A stretch of 38,605 nt of DNA from CAYMAZ01 sp964428185 (GTDB taxonomy: Bacteria; Bacteroidota; Bacteroidia; Bacteroidales; DTU049), in NCBI GenBank assembly GCA_964428185.1, contig CAYRXH010000014.1:1-38605 (forward strand), in the 5' to 3' direction. Below are positions 15,703 to 24,043 of this stretch, one piece after another. Below the pieces are notes generated by a model that saw nothing but the letters and a program-made list of their open reading frames with translations, searched no databases and was not told the DNA's origin. Positions within the stretch are counted from its first letter, which is position 1. Every line of letters starts with the position of its first letter. A program made the position numbers and the translations under genes.

Positions 15703-17493
15703 ATGGTTATGAAAAGAAGTTTATTATCAATGATTTCGGTGTTGATGGTTGTTTTTGCCGTCAATGCGCAAACAGTCCTTTTTGAGGAAGATTTTGAAAG
15801 TTACACAGTTGGGGGGTTTCTTGCACAGCAGGCAACGTCTGGCTGGACAACGTGGAGCAACGCTCCCGGAGGAACTGAAGATGCCCTAATTTCCTCCACA
15901 CAGGCAAATAGTCCCACAAAGTCTCTGCATATTGCCAATTCTCAGGATGATATTGTTCTGAAGTTGGGAAATAAAACCAGTGGGATTTATTCTGTTAAGT
16001 TTCATTATTACATTCCCACAGGGAACGGTGGATATTTTAATATCCAGCATTTCGAATCTCCAGGCATTGAGTGGGCAGTAGAGGTGTATTTCGGAAATAA
16101 CGGAAACGGACAGATTACTGTTAACAGTGTGAATGAAAATTTTGCACATATCAATGATGCATGGATAGAGATTGAAACTATTGTTGACCTTGATCAGGAC
16201 TCAGCATGGCTGACAATTGACGGATCACCCATTAAAGCATGGCAGTTCAGTATGCAGTCAAATGCTCCAACCGGAACCAAACAACTTGGAGGCATAAATT
16301 TTTATGGAGGTGCACTTCCAGGACAAACACCAAATTATTTCGTTGATGATGTAGTTTTTACTCAGATTCAGGCAGGCACAAATCCTCCGGATATTGAGCT
16401 GAGCACAACAAGTATTGCTACAGATGGAGCATCAAATGAAGTATTTACAATCAGCAATATGGGTGATGACCAGATGACATTTATTGCTTATCCCATCTAT
16501 CCCTCATCCGGAACGAAAAGTGGATCAACAGAAACAACACAGATCGGACTTGTCAGTGACAAAAATAATAAGGCCAATGAATTGTCTTATGTTTCGGGCG
16601 CACTTGCCTCCGGATTAGGTTTTGGCAGCACAGTGACAGTTCGCTCAGCAGTGAAATTCGATTATACATTTATGAATCAGTATATCGGAAGAGAGCTGGT
16701 TTCAATTACCGTTGGGATCAATGAACTTCCGTCCGGAACAACAAAAGTGCTTGTGTATGACAGAGGCTCTTATTCAACACCAGGAGCAGGATCTCTGCTT
16801 GCTGAAAAAGTTTTTACAGCAACAACTATTGCAACAGAAATTGTTGTCACTCTTGACAATCCTGTCTATATTGATGGAAAAGATATATGGATAGGCTGGA
16901 CTTGTGATGCAATAGGCGGGACGTATCCAATAGGTTTGGATGAAGGACCCAGGGTTACCGGAGTGAACTGGTTGTCAACAGGACCCGGTTGGTCTGAGTT
17001 GAATCTTTCAATTAATAATAACCTATATATTATGGGAACACTACAGGGGAGTTCTCTTTATCAGTGGCTCAGCGTAAGTCCCCAAACAGGAGTTGTAAAT
17101 GGTGGTGGTTCACAGCCAATCACGGCCAGTTTCAATATTACAGGAATGGCTCCTGGCAATTACTTTGCTCAAATCTCAGTTGGATGTAATGACCAGACTC
17201 AGGAATATACTGAAATTGATGTCGATCTTACTATTATAAACTCAATCAATGAAAACAACGAGCATGTTGCTGTGATGACATTCCCCAATCCGGTGACTGA
17301 TGTTTTCAATATCAATGCAAATGCTCCACTTGTTACAGTTGATGTGTATTCAATAAGCGGAGCTCACGTCAGGACATTTGCTCCCGGTGCAGATAATTTC
17401 TCATTCTCAGTTGATGGACTGGAATCAGGTGTTTACACCGTTGTTATTTCAACAGGTTCAGACAGGATTGAGAGAAAAATTGTGGTAGAATAG
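15703..17493 (+). CDS. Secreted T9SS cargo protein with lectin-like and BACON-like domains
   Basis: A protein of about 596 residues; start at ATG 15703 or 15709, chosen because the predicted promoter lies upstream and the signal peptide begins MKRSLLSMISVLMVVFAVNAQ. A jelly-roll/concanavalin-like domain with FEEDFESYTVGGF near the mature N-terminus ends with VDDVVF near residue 228. A second beta domain follows (about 250-450), then a BACON-like segment (YQWLSVSPQTGVV) and a type A T9SS sorting domain of about 75 residues (FPNPVTDVFNI ... GVYTVVISTGSDRIERKIVVE). It is exported by Sec, then translocated by the type IX system to the cell surface or medium. The ligand is unknown; adhesion or polysaccharide binding is plausible. 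Confidence 0.85.
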   Translation: MVMKRSLLSMISVLMVVFAVNAQTVLFEEDFESYTVGGFLAQQATSGWTTWSNAPGGTEDALISSTQANSPTKSLHIANSQDDIVLKLGNKTSGIYSVKFHYYIPTGNGGYFNIQHFESPGIEWAVEVYFGNNGNGQITVNSVNENFAHINDAWIEIETIVDLDQDSAWLTIDGSPIKAWQFSMQSNAPTGTKQLGGINFYGGALPGQTPNYFVDDVVFTQIQAGTNPPDIELSTTSIATDGASNEVFTISNMGDDQMTFIAYPIYPSSGTKSGSTETTQIGLVSDKNNKANELSYVSGALASGLGFGSTVTVRSAVKFDYTFMNQYIGRELVSITVGINELPSGTTKVLVYDRGSYSTPGAGSLLAEKVFTATTIATEIVVTLDNPVYIDGKDIWIGWTCDAIGGTYPIGLDEGPRVTGVNWLSTGPGWSELNLSINNNLYIMGTLQGSSLYQWLSVSPQTGVVNGGGSQPITASFNITGMAPGNYFAQISVGCNDQTQEYTEIDVDLTIINSINENNEHVAVMTFPNPVTDVFNINANAPLVTVDVYSISGAHVRTFAPGADNFSFSVDGLESGVYTVVISTGSDRIERKIVVE

Positions 17494-17512
17494 TTTTCTG
17501 ATTATTGTATTT

Positions 17513-17541
17513 AAAAAGCCCTGCTCTATCAGGGCTTTTTT
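17513..17541 (+). terminator. Intrinsic terminator after the T9SS cargo gene
   Basis: Stem AAAAAGCCCTG / CAGGGCTTTTT with a 6-7 base loop followed by T/A-rich sequence, about 20 bp after the stop codon. Confidence 0.85.
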
Positions 17542-17566
17542 ATTTTAAATTTTTAACAAAATCAAT

Positions 17567-17574
17567 TACTTTTG
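17567..17574 (+). promoter_or_regulatory. Candidate -7 element of the ion channel gene
   Basis: TACTTTTG fits TAnnTTTG and lies between the terminator and ATG 17592. It supports the shorter channel reading, since the upstream in-frame ATG at 17505 would lie before the terminator hairpin. Confidence 0.5.
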
Positions 17575-17591
17575 CTTCAAATAAAATTATA

Positions 17592-19490
17592 ATGAAGAAA
17601 TATTCACGATCACAGAGATTGCGTTACCGGTTTGATAATCTTATGAGCAGGGGCGCAGGAGCAATGATCCTTTTGCTCGGCCTTTTATCGGTATTAATTG
17701 TAATGATTGCTGGTGCGGTTTTATGGGGTTTCAGTGTCCGGCCTGAAGGAGAAGAGGCGATAGGGTTCATTGAAGGAGTATGGATTAGTTTGATGCGCAC
17801 CCTTGATCCCGGAACCATGGGAGGAGATGCCGGCTGGGGATTCCGTATTGTTGCTTTTGCAGTTACAATTGGAGGTATTTTTATTATTTCAACACTTATT
17901 GGTGTGCTTTCCACAGGGATACAGGATAAGCTTGACAGCTTGAGAAAAGGGCGCAGTGTTGTGATTGAAACAAATCATACCTTAATTCTTGGTTGGTCAT
18001 CCAAGATATTTACTATTATTTCAGAACTGGTGATTGCCAATGAGAATCAGAAAAAACCCAGAATTGTGATTCTTGCTGATATGGACAAAGTTGAAATGGA
18101 AGATGAAATCAGAGATAAAATCAGTAGTCTGAAGAACACAAAAGTTATTTGCCGTAGCGGAAAGCCCAATGATTTATATGATCTTGAAATAGCGAATCCC
18201 CGAGCTTCAAAGTCAATTATTATTCTTTCTCCTGAAGAGGAGAATCCGGACCCCCAGACGATAAAGACAATACTTGCAATTACAAATAATCCCGGAAGAA
18301 GGCAGGAACCTTATCACATTGTTGCTGAAATCAGAGATGAAAAAAATCTAGAAGTGGCCAGGATGGTTGGAAAGGAAGAGGTTGAACTCATTCTGAGCGA
18401 TGATATCATTGCACGTATCATGGTTCAGACCTCACGTCAAAGCGGGTTAAGTGTAGTGTACACTGAACTGATGGATTTTGACGGGGATGAAATGTATTTT
18501 AATGAGGAACCATTGCTTTATGGAAAAACTTTTGCCGAAAGCTTGTTTGTATACCGTGACTCTTCAGTTGTTGGTATTCAGTATGCAGATGGAACCTGCA
18601 AGGTGAACCCCCCGATGGATTATGTCATTCAGAAAGGGGATAAAGTGATTGCAATAACAGAGGATGATGACATTCTCATTGTCAATGCGAATAACTCATA
18701 TACAGTTGATGAATCAGCTGTTGTCGATATCACAAGAAAAGAAAATGTCCCCGAAAAAATACTTCTTTTGGGCTGGAATAATCGTGCTGAGACGATTATT
18801 TGCGAAATGGACAATTATCTTGCTCCCGGTTCGGTTATGGACGTTGTTTCAGGATATGACTATTGTGAGCAGCTTGTTCTTGGTGCAAAAGAAAAAGTAC
18901 ACAATGTGAAGATCAGCTTCAGGCATGCAGATACAACATCCCGGGAAGTGATTGAGAGTTTAAATATTACTGATTATGATTCAATACAGGTGTTATGTTA
19001 CACTGAAGAAATGGATATTCAGGAGGCAGATGCCCAGACGTTGATCACATTGCTTCATCTCAGACGTATTTGTGATGAAACCGGAAAAGATGTCAAGATT
19101 GTCAGCGAAATGCTGGATATCAGAAACAGAGACCTTGCTGTTGTCACCAAAGCCAATGATTTTATTGTCAGCGACAAACTTATCAGTCTTCTCATGTCTC
19201 AGGGTTCAGAGAATAAATATCTGATGAACGTCTTCAATGATCTTTTTGATGCTGACGGAAGTGAAATTCATCTTAAGCCGGTTTCTGATTATATTGTTTC
19301 AGGAAAACCGGTGAACTTTTATACTGTTGTTGAAAGTGCCAGGCGAAAGGGAGAAGTGGCAATAGGGTATCTTATTGAAGCCGATGCACATAATCCTGAC
19401 AGGCAATACGGAATCACTGTGAATCCGGACAAATATGAAAGTGTGGCCTTTTGCAATGATGATAAACTCATTGTTATTGCCGAAGATTAA
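17592..19490 (+). CDS. CASTOR/POLLUX-type ion channel with RCK-like NAD-binding domains
   Basis: A 632-residue membrane protein from ATG 17592, placed after a terminator and a -7 element. The N-terminus is basic; TM1 spans about residues 22-46. A re-entrant pore segment reads GVWISLMRTLDPGTMGG (about 62-78), TM2 spans about 84-108, and then come two RCK/Rossmann-like modules starting THTLILGWSSKIF-type (about 127) and ILLLGWNNRAE (about 390). The pore segment and layout match bacterial relatives of plant CASTOR/POLLUX (SYM8) cation channels rather than classical TrkA or KtrA systems. It probably conducts K+ or Ca2+ with nucleotide or ion gating by the cytoplasmic ring (inference). It converges on sfsA, 14 bp away. 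Confidence 0.82.
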   Translation: MKKYSRSQRLRYRFDNLMSRGAGAMILLLGLLSVLIVMIAGAVLWGFSVRPEGEEAIGFIEGVWISLMRTLDPGTMGGDAGWGFRIVAFAVTIGGIFIISTLIGVLSTGIQDKLDSLRKGRSVVIETNHTLILGWSSKIFTIISELVIANENQKKPRIVILADMDKVEMEDEIRDKISSLKNTKVICRSGKPNDLYDLEIANPRASKSIIILSPEEENPDPQTIKTILAITNNPGRRQEPYHIVAEIRDEKNLEVARMVGKEEVELILSDDIIARIMVQTSRQSGLSVVYTELMDFDGDEMYFNEEPLLYGKTFAESLFVYRDSSVVGIQYADGTCKVNPPMDYVIQKGDKVIAITEDDDILIVNANNSYTVDESAVVDITRKENVPEKILLLGWNNRAETIICEMDNYLAPGSVMDVVSGYDYCEQLVLGAKEKVHNVKISFRHADTTSREVIESLNITDYDSIQVLCYTEEMDIQEADAQTLITLLHLRRICDETGKDVKIVSEMLDIRNRDLAVVTKANDFIVSDKLISLLMSQGSENKYLMNVFNDLFDADGSEIHLKPVSDYIVSGKPVNFYTVVESARRKGEVAIGYLIEADAHNPDRQYGITVNPDKYESVAFCNDDKLIVIAED

Positions 19491-19504
19491 GGTGTGTCAG
19501 AATA

Positions 19505-20197
19505 TTATAATTCAAAGTCCAGTATTCGGTAAGGATCAATTCCTTGCGGGGATACTTTTACCTGAAACGGAATAATCTCTACGCCTGAATCAAAAGCTTT
19601 TCGGAGTTTGCCGGCATAATCAGGGTCAATTTTGCTGGCCGGGGAAAAGATTTCAACATCGGTTCGCTGAATGATATATAACATAACAGCACGTCTGCCG
19701 GTTTTTTTGACCTCAATAAGTGTTTCAAGATGTTTTTGCCCACGGCTTGTAACGGCATCTGGGAAAAGAGCATAGTTGCCTTCCTTCAGTGTGACATTTT
19801 TCACTTCCACAAAACATTCTTCATGTTCATTTTTTGCAAAAATATCAAAACGACTGTCTCCGAATTTCACCTCACGTTCTACGCTGGTATATCCTTCCAG
19901 GACAGGGATAATCCCGGCTCTGATCCAATCCAGTGCAATTATGTTTGGGTTGGAGGTGTTGATGCCTACCCAGTCTCCGTTAATTTTTATCATCTCCCAG
20001 GTGAATTTTGTTTTTCGTGCCGGATCGTTAACCAGCGAAAGATACACTTCGGCACCGGTTTCAAGACAGCTTTTCATTGATCCTGAATTGGTACAGTGAG
20101 CTGTCACCACATCTCCGTTGTCAAGTGTAATGTCTGCCAGAAATCGCATATAGCGCTTGATGAGTCTTCCATGGACAAGATTTTGAGAAAATTTCAT
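19505..20197 (-). CDS. sfsA: SfsA-family DNA-binding/nuclease-like protein
   Basis: About 230 residues, starting at ATG 20197 (MKFSQNLVHGRLIKRYMRFL), the standard family start; an upstream ATG (20299) would extend into the divergent gene. Family signatures are an N-terminal OB-like region (THCTNSGSMKSCLETGAEV), VGINTSNPN, and a PD-(D/E)XK-like core (SRFDIFAKNEHEECFVEVKNVTL, with D, E and K suitably spaced) near residue 130, then FPDAVTSRGQKHLETL. E. coli SfsA was named from sugar fermentation stimulation; nuclease-like activity is inferred from the fold. It is divergent from the next T9SS cargo gene. Confidence 0.92.
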   Translation of the reverse strand: MKFSQNLVHGRLIKRYMRFLADITLDNGDVVTAHCTNSGSMKSCLETGAEVYLSLVNDPARKTKFTWEMIKINGDWVGINTSNPNIIALDWIRAGIIPVLEGYTSVEREVKFGDSRFDIFAKNEHEECFVEVKNVTLKEGNYALFPDAVTSRGQKHLETLIEVKKTGRRAVMLYIIQRTDVEIFSPASKIDPDYAGKLRKAFDSGVEIIPFQVKVSPQGIDPYRILDFEL

Positions 20198-20257
20198 AGA
20201 ACAACTTTTTATGCAAAAATCAGTAATTTTCCTGAGAGAAGCACTTTTTTGTCGGGG

Positions 20258-20265
20258 TATTTTTG
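20258..20265 (+). promoter_or_regulatory. Candidate -7 element of the second T9SS cargo gene
   Basis: TATTTTTG fits the consensus. Transcription from here would begin near 20270, so it supports a start downstream of ATG 20211. No TTG at the expected spacing. Confidence 0.35.
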
Positions 20266-20282
20266 CTGCAGAATCTTTTAAA

Positions 20283-21956
20283 TTGATTAAAAAATACAAA
20301 AAAACTACATGTATTATTGCTTTTCTTTTATCACTGTCAGTCTTTGCTCAGGTTGATCAGGTCGTTGTTTCCCCGGGTTCTGTATTCACAAATGAAGCAT
20401 GTCCATTGTTTGTTGACTGGGGTTATACAGGAATGGCTACAATTTATACTCCAACCGATATCAATCATTCAGGCGGGGATATTGTTGAAGTTCTTCTTGT
20501 TGCTCAGGGAACTATTCCCGATAGTATCCCTATTAAACTATACATGATGTCTATCCGGATCAACACATGGATAGGCGACTGGACATGGACAGGGGTTTCT
20601 GAACATCCTTTAATGCAGTGCGTTTTTGATGGCAAGCTTGCTTTTATCAAAGGATTCTGCAGGATCAGACTGGATAATCCCATTGAATATGTAAGCGGTG
20701 ACTATCTGAATGTTGCATGGGAAATCAATCAGGAAGGAACGGGTGTGACAACTTCTTCATTGTTTTATAATAAGGATGTAACTATTGCAAGCCGCCGAAC
20801 CCTGACATGGTCATCAAACACTACACCACCAACTGGTTCTGTGGTAGGCATTGTTGAAGATCAGATTCCTGTCATTTCTCTCAGAATCAACAATCCCAAT
20901 GCCGATCCTGTGGTGTCTGTGTCTTCATTTGCCAGATGTGGCAATGACTCACATAAATGGACCAATAATGCTGCCAATGACAGCGTAATTATTGTTGCAG
21001 CATACAGCGATGAAATACCATATATGCTGAATGATTACAACTTCACTTTGGGAGAACCAATTGATGCGCTGCATGATCTGGATACTGTTATCTTCAAGGG
21101 AAAATCATCAGAGTTTGAGTACGATCACCAGTTTACAGATCTGAAATACAGAAAATATTACTTCTGGAACTTTACCACTGCCAGAAAATATTTAAGATCT
21201 AAAAATTCAGCCACATGGGGAGTCAGTGACGGATTACTGTCTGAAGATTTCAGTACCTCAGCAGAACTTCCCGACGGATGGAGTAATACAGGTGACTTTA
21301 TCATTATGCCATCTCATTTAGCCACCGGCAACGGAGCATCTATCAATCTCAGCAGTAGTGAGATGTTTGGCATGCCGAGTTCCAGCGGTTTCTGCGGAGC
21401 AGATAATGAATGTGTGATCAGGTTTAAGTACAGATATGTGAACAAAGCCGGTTATCTCACAACAGCAACACCTGCTTCATCAATCGGAACATTTTCAGTT
21501 TCAATAAACAACGGAACAACAAATAACCTTCAAACCATCAACAGTTCAAATCATACAGAAAGCACTAGTTTTACAACTGTTGAGCTTCCCATTGGGACCT
21601 ATGTCAACGGACAACCCTTGAAAGTAGTATTCGGTGCAATCTGGGGATCAGGGGACTATTATCTTGATATTGATGATGTGGAAGTTTACACTCCTGCAAG
21701 TGTTGAAGAAGTTTTGCAAAACTTTTTCACATTGTATCCAAATCCTGCTCAGGAATCCATTACGTTGCAAATGAATACAGCGATGAATGACGGACTGATA
21801 AATATTATCAATGAGTCAGGCCAGACAGTAAAAAGTGTTAATTCAGAAGGAACACTTCTTCAGACTATTGATATCAGTGATTTGCCATCAGGATTATGTA
21901 TTCTCAGAATAGACTCAGCTGATGCTTTTGAAACTTCAAGATTTATCAGACTTTAA
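20283..21956 (+). CDS. Secreted T9SS cargo protein, adhesin-like
   Basis: About 557 residues if it starts at TTG 20283, which gives a clean signal peptide (KKYKKTTCIIAFLLSLSVFAQ). The in-frame ATG at 20211 would place 24 hydrophilic residues before it and lies 13 bp from the divergent sfsA start. The mature protein holds a beta domain (about 25-215) and a second fibre-like segment near 240-330. A jelly-roll resembling cleaved-adhesin domains (LPDGWSNTGDF ... SGDYYLDIDDVEVYTP) follows, and a type A T9SS sorting domain (FTLYPNPAQESITLQM ... FETSRFIRL) closes it. It is secreted via Sec and type IX, likely surface-attached or released. Function unknown; adhesion is an inference. Confidence 0.82.
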   Translation: MIKKYKKTTCIIAFLLSLSVFAQVDQVVVSPGSVFTNEACPLFVDWGYTGMATIYTPTDINHSGGDIVEVLLVAQGTIPDSIPIKLYMMSIRINTWIGDWTWTGVSEHPLMQCVFDGKLAFIKGFCRIRLDNPIEYVSGDYLNVAWEINQEGTGVTTSSLFYNKDVTIASRRTLTWSSNTTPPTGSVVGIVEDQIPVISLRINNPNADPVVSVSSFARCGNDSHKWTNNAANDSVIIVAAYSDEIPYMLNDYNFTLGEPIDALHDLDTVIFKGKSSEFEYDHQFTDLKYRKYYFWNFTTARKYLRSKNSATWGVSDGLLSEDFSTSAELPDGWSNTGDFIIMPSHLATGNGASINLSSSEMFGMPSSSGFCGADNECVIRFKYRYVNKAGYLTTATPASSIGTFSVSINNGTTNNLQTINSSNHTESTSFTTVELPIGTYVNGQPLKVVFGAIWGSGDYYLDIDDVEVYTPASVEEVLQNFFTLYPNPAQESITLQMNTAMNDGLINIINESGQTVKSVNSEGTLLQTIDISDLPSGLCILRIDSADAFETSRFIRL

Positions 21957-21991
21957 AAAACCATTTCTCACACGCAAATACCAAGTGGCGG

Positions 21992-22022
21992 GCGGATCAT
22001 TTGACCCGCTGCTGCTTTTTTT
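21992..22022 (+). terminator. Probable terminator after the second T9SS cargo gene
   Basis: Stem GCGGATC / GACCCGC with one mismatch and a 4-base loop (21992-22009), then TGCTGC and a T-run to 22022. Confidence 0.5.
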
Positions 22023-22043
22023 ATCAGAATCAGTTTTATTGGC

Positions 22044-22051
22044 TACCTTTG
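22044..22051 (+). promoter_or_regulatory. Candidate -7 element of the DEAD-box helicase gene
   Basis: TACCTTTG fits TAnnTTTG and lies 78 bp before the start codon, implying a 5' leader of about 75 bases. No clear -33 TTG. Confidence 0.4.
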
Positions 22052-22129
22052 CAAAACTATTCAAAGTACAATTAACAGATACATTAAATTACAGACGTCG
22101 CAAAATTCTGCGCACAATTTTTCAAACAC

Positions 22130-23872
22130 ATGATAACATTCGAACAAACAGGAATTCGTAAAGAATTACTCAAAGCTGTTGCTGACCTGGGATTTGAAAT
22201 CCCGATGCCCGTTCAGGAACAGGTTATTCCGGCAATTTTAAATACTCACAATGACATCGTAGGTCTTTCACAGACAGGCTCAGGCAAAACAGCAGCTTAC
22301 GGATTGCCTGTACTGAATAATATTGATGATGCCATTTCATATCCACAGACGCTTGTTCTTTGCCCTACCAGAGAATTGTGTCTTCAGATATCTCGGGACT
22401 TTACAAATTATTCCAAGTATCTTAAGAATATTCAAACGACTGCAGTGTATGGTGGTGCAAGTATGGTTCAACAAATCAGGGAACTTAAAGATGGTTCACA
22501 GATTATTGTTGCAACTCCGGGACGAATGAACGACCTGATAAGAAGAAAAAAAGTGCATCTGAATAAAATACATACACTTATTCTTGATGAGGCTGATGAG
22601 ATGCTCAATATGGGATTTCAGGAAGAATTGAACAGCATTATTGAGGTGTTGCCCTCCGGGAGAAGAACATTGTTATTTTCAGCGACCATGCCTTCGGAAG
22701 TGATGAAAATTGCTTCCAAATACATGAAGAATATTTCTGAAATTGTGATCGGATCAAAAAATGCAGCAGCCGATTCAGTCTGGCACCATTATTATGTCGT
22801 TCAGGCCTCTGACAGATATTCTGCCCTGAAGCGCATTGTTGACTATTATCCTTCAATTTATGGGATTATTTTTTGCAGAACCAGAAGCGAAACAAAAGAA
22901 GTTGCTGAAAAGCTCATGAAGGACGGATACAATGCCGATGCCCTGCATGGTGATTTATCACAGGTGCAGAGAGAATATGCCATGCAGCGGTTCAGGTTGA
23001 GAAACCTGCAGATACTGGTTGCCACTGATGTGGCTGCAAGGGGGCTGGATGTTGAAGATCTTACTCATGTGATCAATTACAATCTCCCCGATGATGAAGA
23101 AATATATATCCACAGGAGTGGCAGAACAGGGAGAGCAGGAAAAAAGGGGATTTCGGTATCAATCTGCAATACTCGTGAAAAATCAAGAATTGAGAAAATC
23201 AGTAAACTCCTGAAAAAATCATTTGAATACAAACAAGTTCCCTTGGGCGAAGCCATCTGTGAAAAACAGCTGTTTAATGTGGTCCACAGAATGGAAAATA
23301 TTGAAGTCAACCGCGAGCAGATTGCAGATTTTCTGCCAGCAGTATATAAAAAACTCAAGTGGATGGACAGAGAGGAATTGATAGCCAGATTTGTTTCGGT
23401 GGAATTTAACCGGTTTTTAGATTATTATAAAGATGCAGGCGATATCAACGCTCCCCTCGAAAAGAAAAGAAAAGTGTTTGAGCGAAATCAGTCTTCTGAT
23501 GATTCAATGACACTTTTGCGGATTAATCTTGGCAGAATGGACAGACTGAACCCTCAGAAACTCATCGGACTTGTCAATGACGCAACCCATACACGAAATA
23601 TTCTCATCGGCAGAGTGACACTCAATAATACTTATTCAACATTTGAAGTTGAAAAAGGTGCCGCTGCTTTGATATTGAAATCATTTCAGAAAGTGATGTT
23701 TGAAGGGAGGAAAGTCGCTGTTGCACCATTCGAAGAACGTGATAAAAGAAAATTCAGAGATAAAAAGGATCGCCCCTTTAAAGCAAGATCTGGAAAAGAT
23801 GATACAGGAAGAAGACCCGAAGGAAAGCAATATAAGGATACAGGGTTCAGGGCAAGGAAAAAAAATAAATAG
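22130..23872 (+). CDS. DEAD-box ATP-dependent RNA helicase with DbpA-type RNA-binding domain
   Basis: A 580-residue helicase for RNA structure and ribosome assembly or cold adaptation. All core motifs are visible: Q-motif region (GFEIPMPVQEQ), I (SQTGSGKTAAYG), Ia (PTRELC), Ib (TPGRM), II DEAD (LDEADEM), III (SAT), then IV-VI with HGDLSQVQRE, VATDVAARGLDV and HRSGRTGRAG (about residues 325-340). A DbpA-like RNA-binding domain covers about 465-545 (LRINLGRMDRLNPQKLIGLV), and a Lys/Arg-rich tail ends the protein. It is close to CshA/DeaD types; the exact orthologue cannot be decided from sequence alone. Monocistronic. Confidence 0.92.
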   Translation: MITFEQTGIRKELLKAVADLGFEIPMPVQEQVIPAILNTHNDIVGLSQTGSGKTAAYGLPVLNNIDDAISYPQTLVLCPTRELCLQISRDFTNYSKYLKNIQTTAVYGGASMVQQIRELKDGSQIIVATPGRMNDLIRRKKVHLNKIHTLILDEADEMLNMGFQEELNSIIEVLPSGRRTLLFSATMPSEVMKIASKYMKNISEIVIGSKNAAADSVWHHYYVVQASDRYSALKRIVDYYPSIYGIIFCRTRSETKEVAEKLMKDGYNADALHGDLSQVQREYAMQRFRLRNLQILVATDVAARGLDVEDLTHVINYNLPDDEEIYIHRSGRTGRAGKKGISVSICNTREKSRIEKISKLLKKSFEYKQVPLGEAICEKQLFNVVHRMENIEVNREQIADFLPAVYKKLKWMDREELIARFVSVEFNRFLDYYKDAGDINAPLEKKRKVFERNQSSDDSMTLLRINLGRMDRLNPQKLIGLVNDATHTRNILIGRVTLNNTYSTFEVEKGAAALILKSFQKVMFEGRKVAVAPFEERDKRKFRDKKDRPFKARSGKDDTGRRPEGKQYKDTGFRARKKNK

Positions 23873-23966
23873 TCTCAAGTAACTTTTATCCCTTACTGTT
23901 AATGGGAAATGGCACGGTGCAAGGAAAAATAAAGAATTATTTTAACCATTGAACCGACTTTTTAAC

Positions 23967-23993
23967 CACGAATTTCACAAATGACACAAAAGC
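23967..23993. repeat. Three 9-nt CACrAAnnn units in an intergenic spacer
   Basis: CACGAATTT, CACAAATGA and CACAAAAGC follow one another with exact 9-base periodicity, preceded by TTTTAACCA (23940-23948) and again TTTTAACCAC (ending 23969). From memory, similar TTAACCACGAATTTCAC-type spacer repeats are dispersed in many environmental genomes; their function is not known to me. Confidence 0.4.
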
Positions 23994-24008
23994 TTTGTCT
24001 TTTTTTTT
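23986..24008 (+). terminator. Weak intrinsic terminator after the helicase gene
   Basis: Stem ACAAA / TTTGT with loop AGC followed by nine T residues (24000-24008), about 115 bp after the helicase stop codon. The stem is short, so confidence is limited. Confidence 0.4.
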
Positions 24009-24043
24009 CTGAAGCTTTTAAGGTCGTTGCGAAGGAAATAGTT

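Noticed and set aside
17505..17591. Longer N-terminus for the ion channel (ATG 17505)
   Set aside because: The extra codons translate the terminator hairpin and the promoter region of the preceding and present genes.
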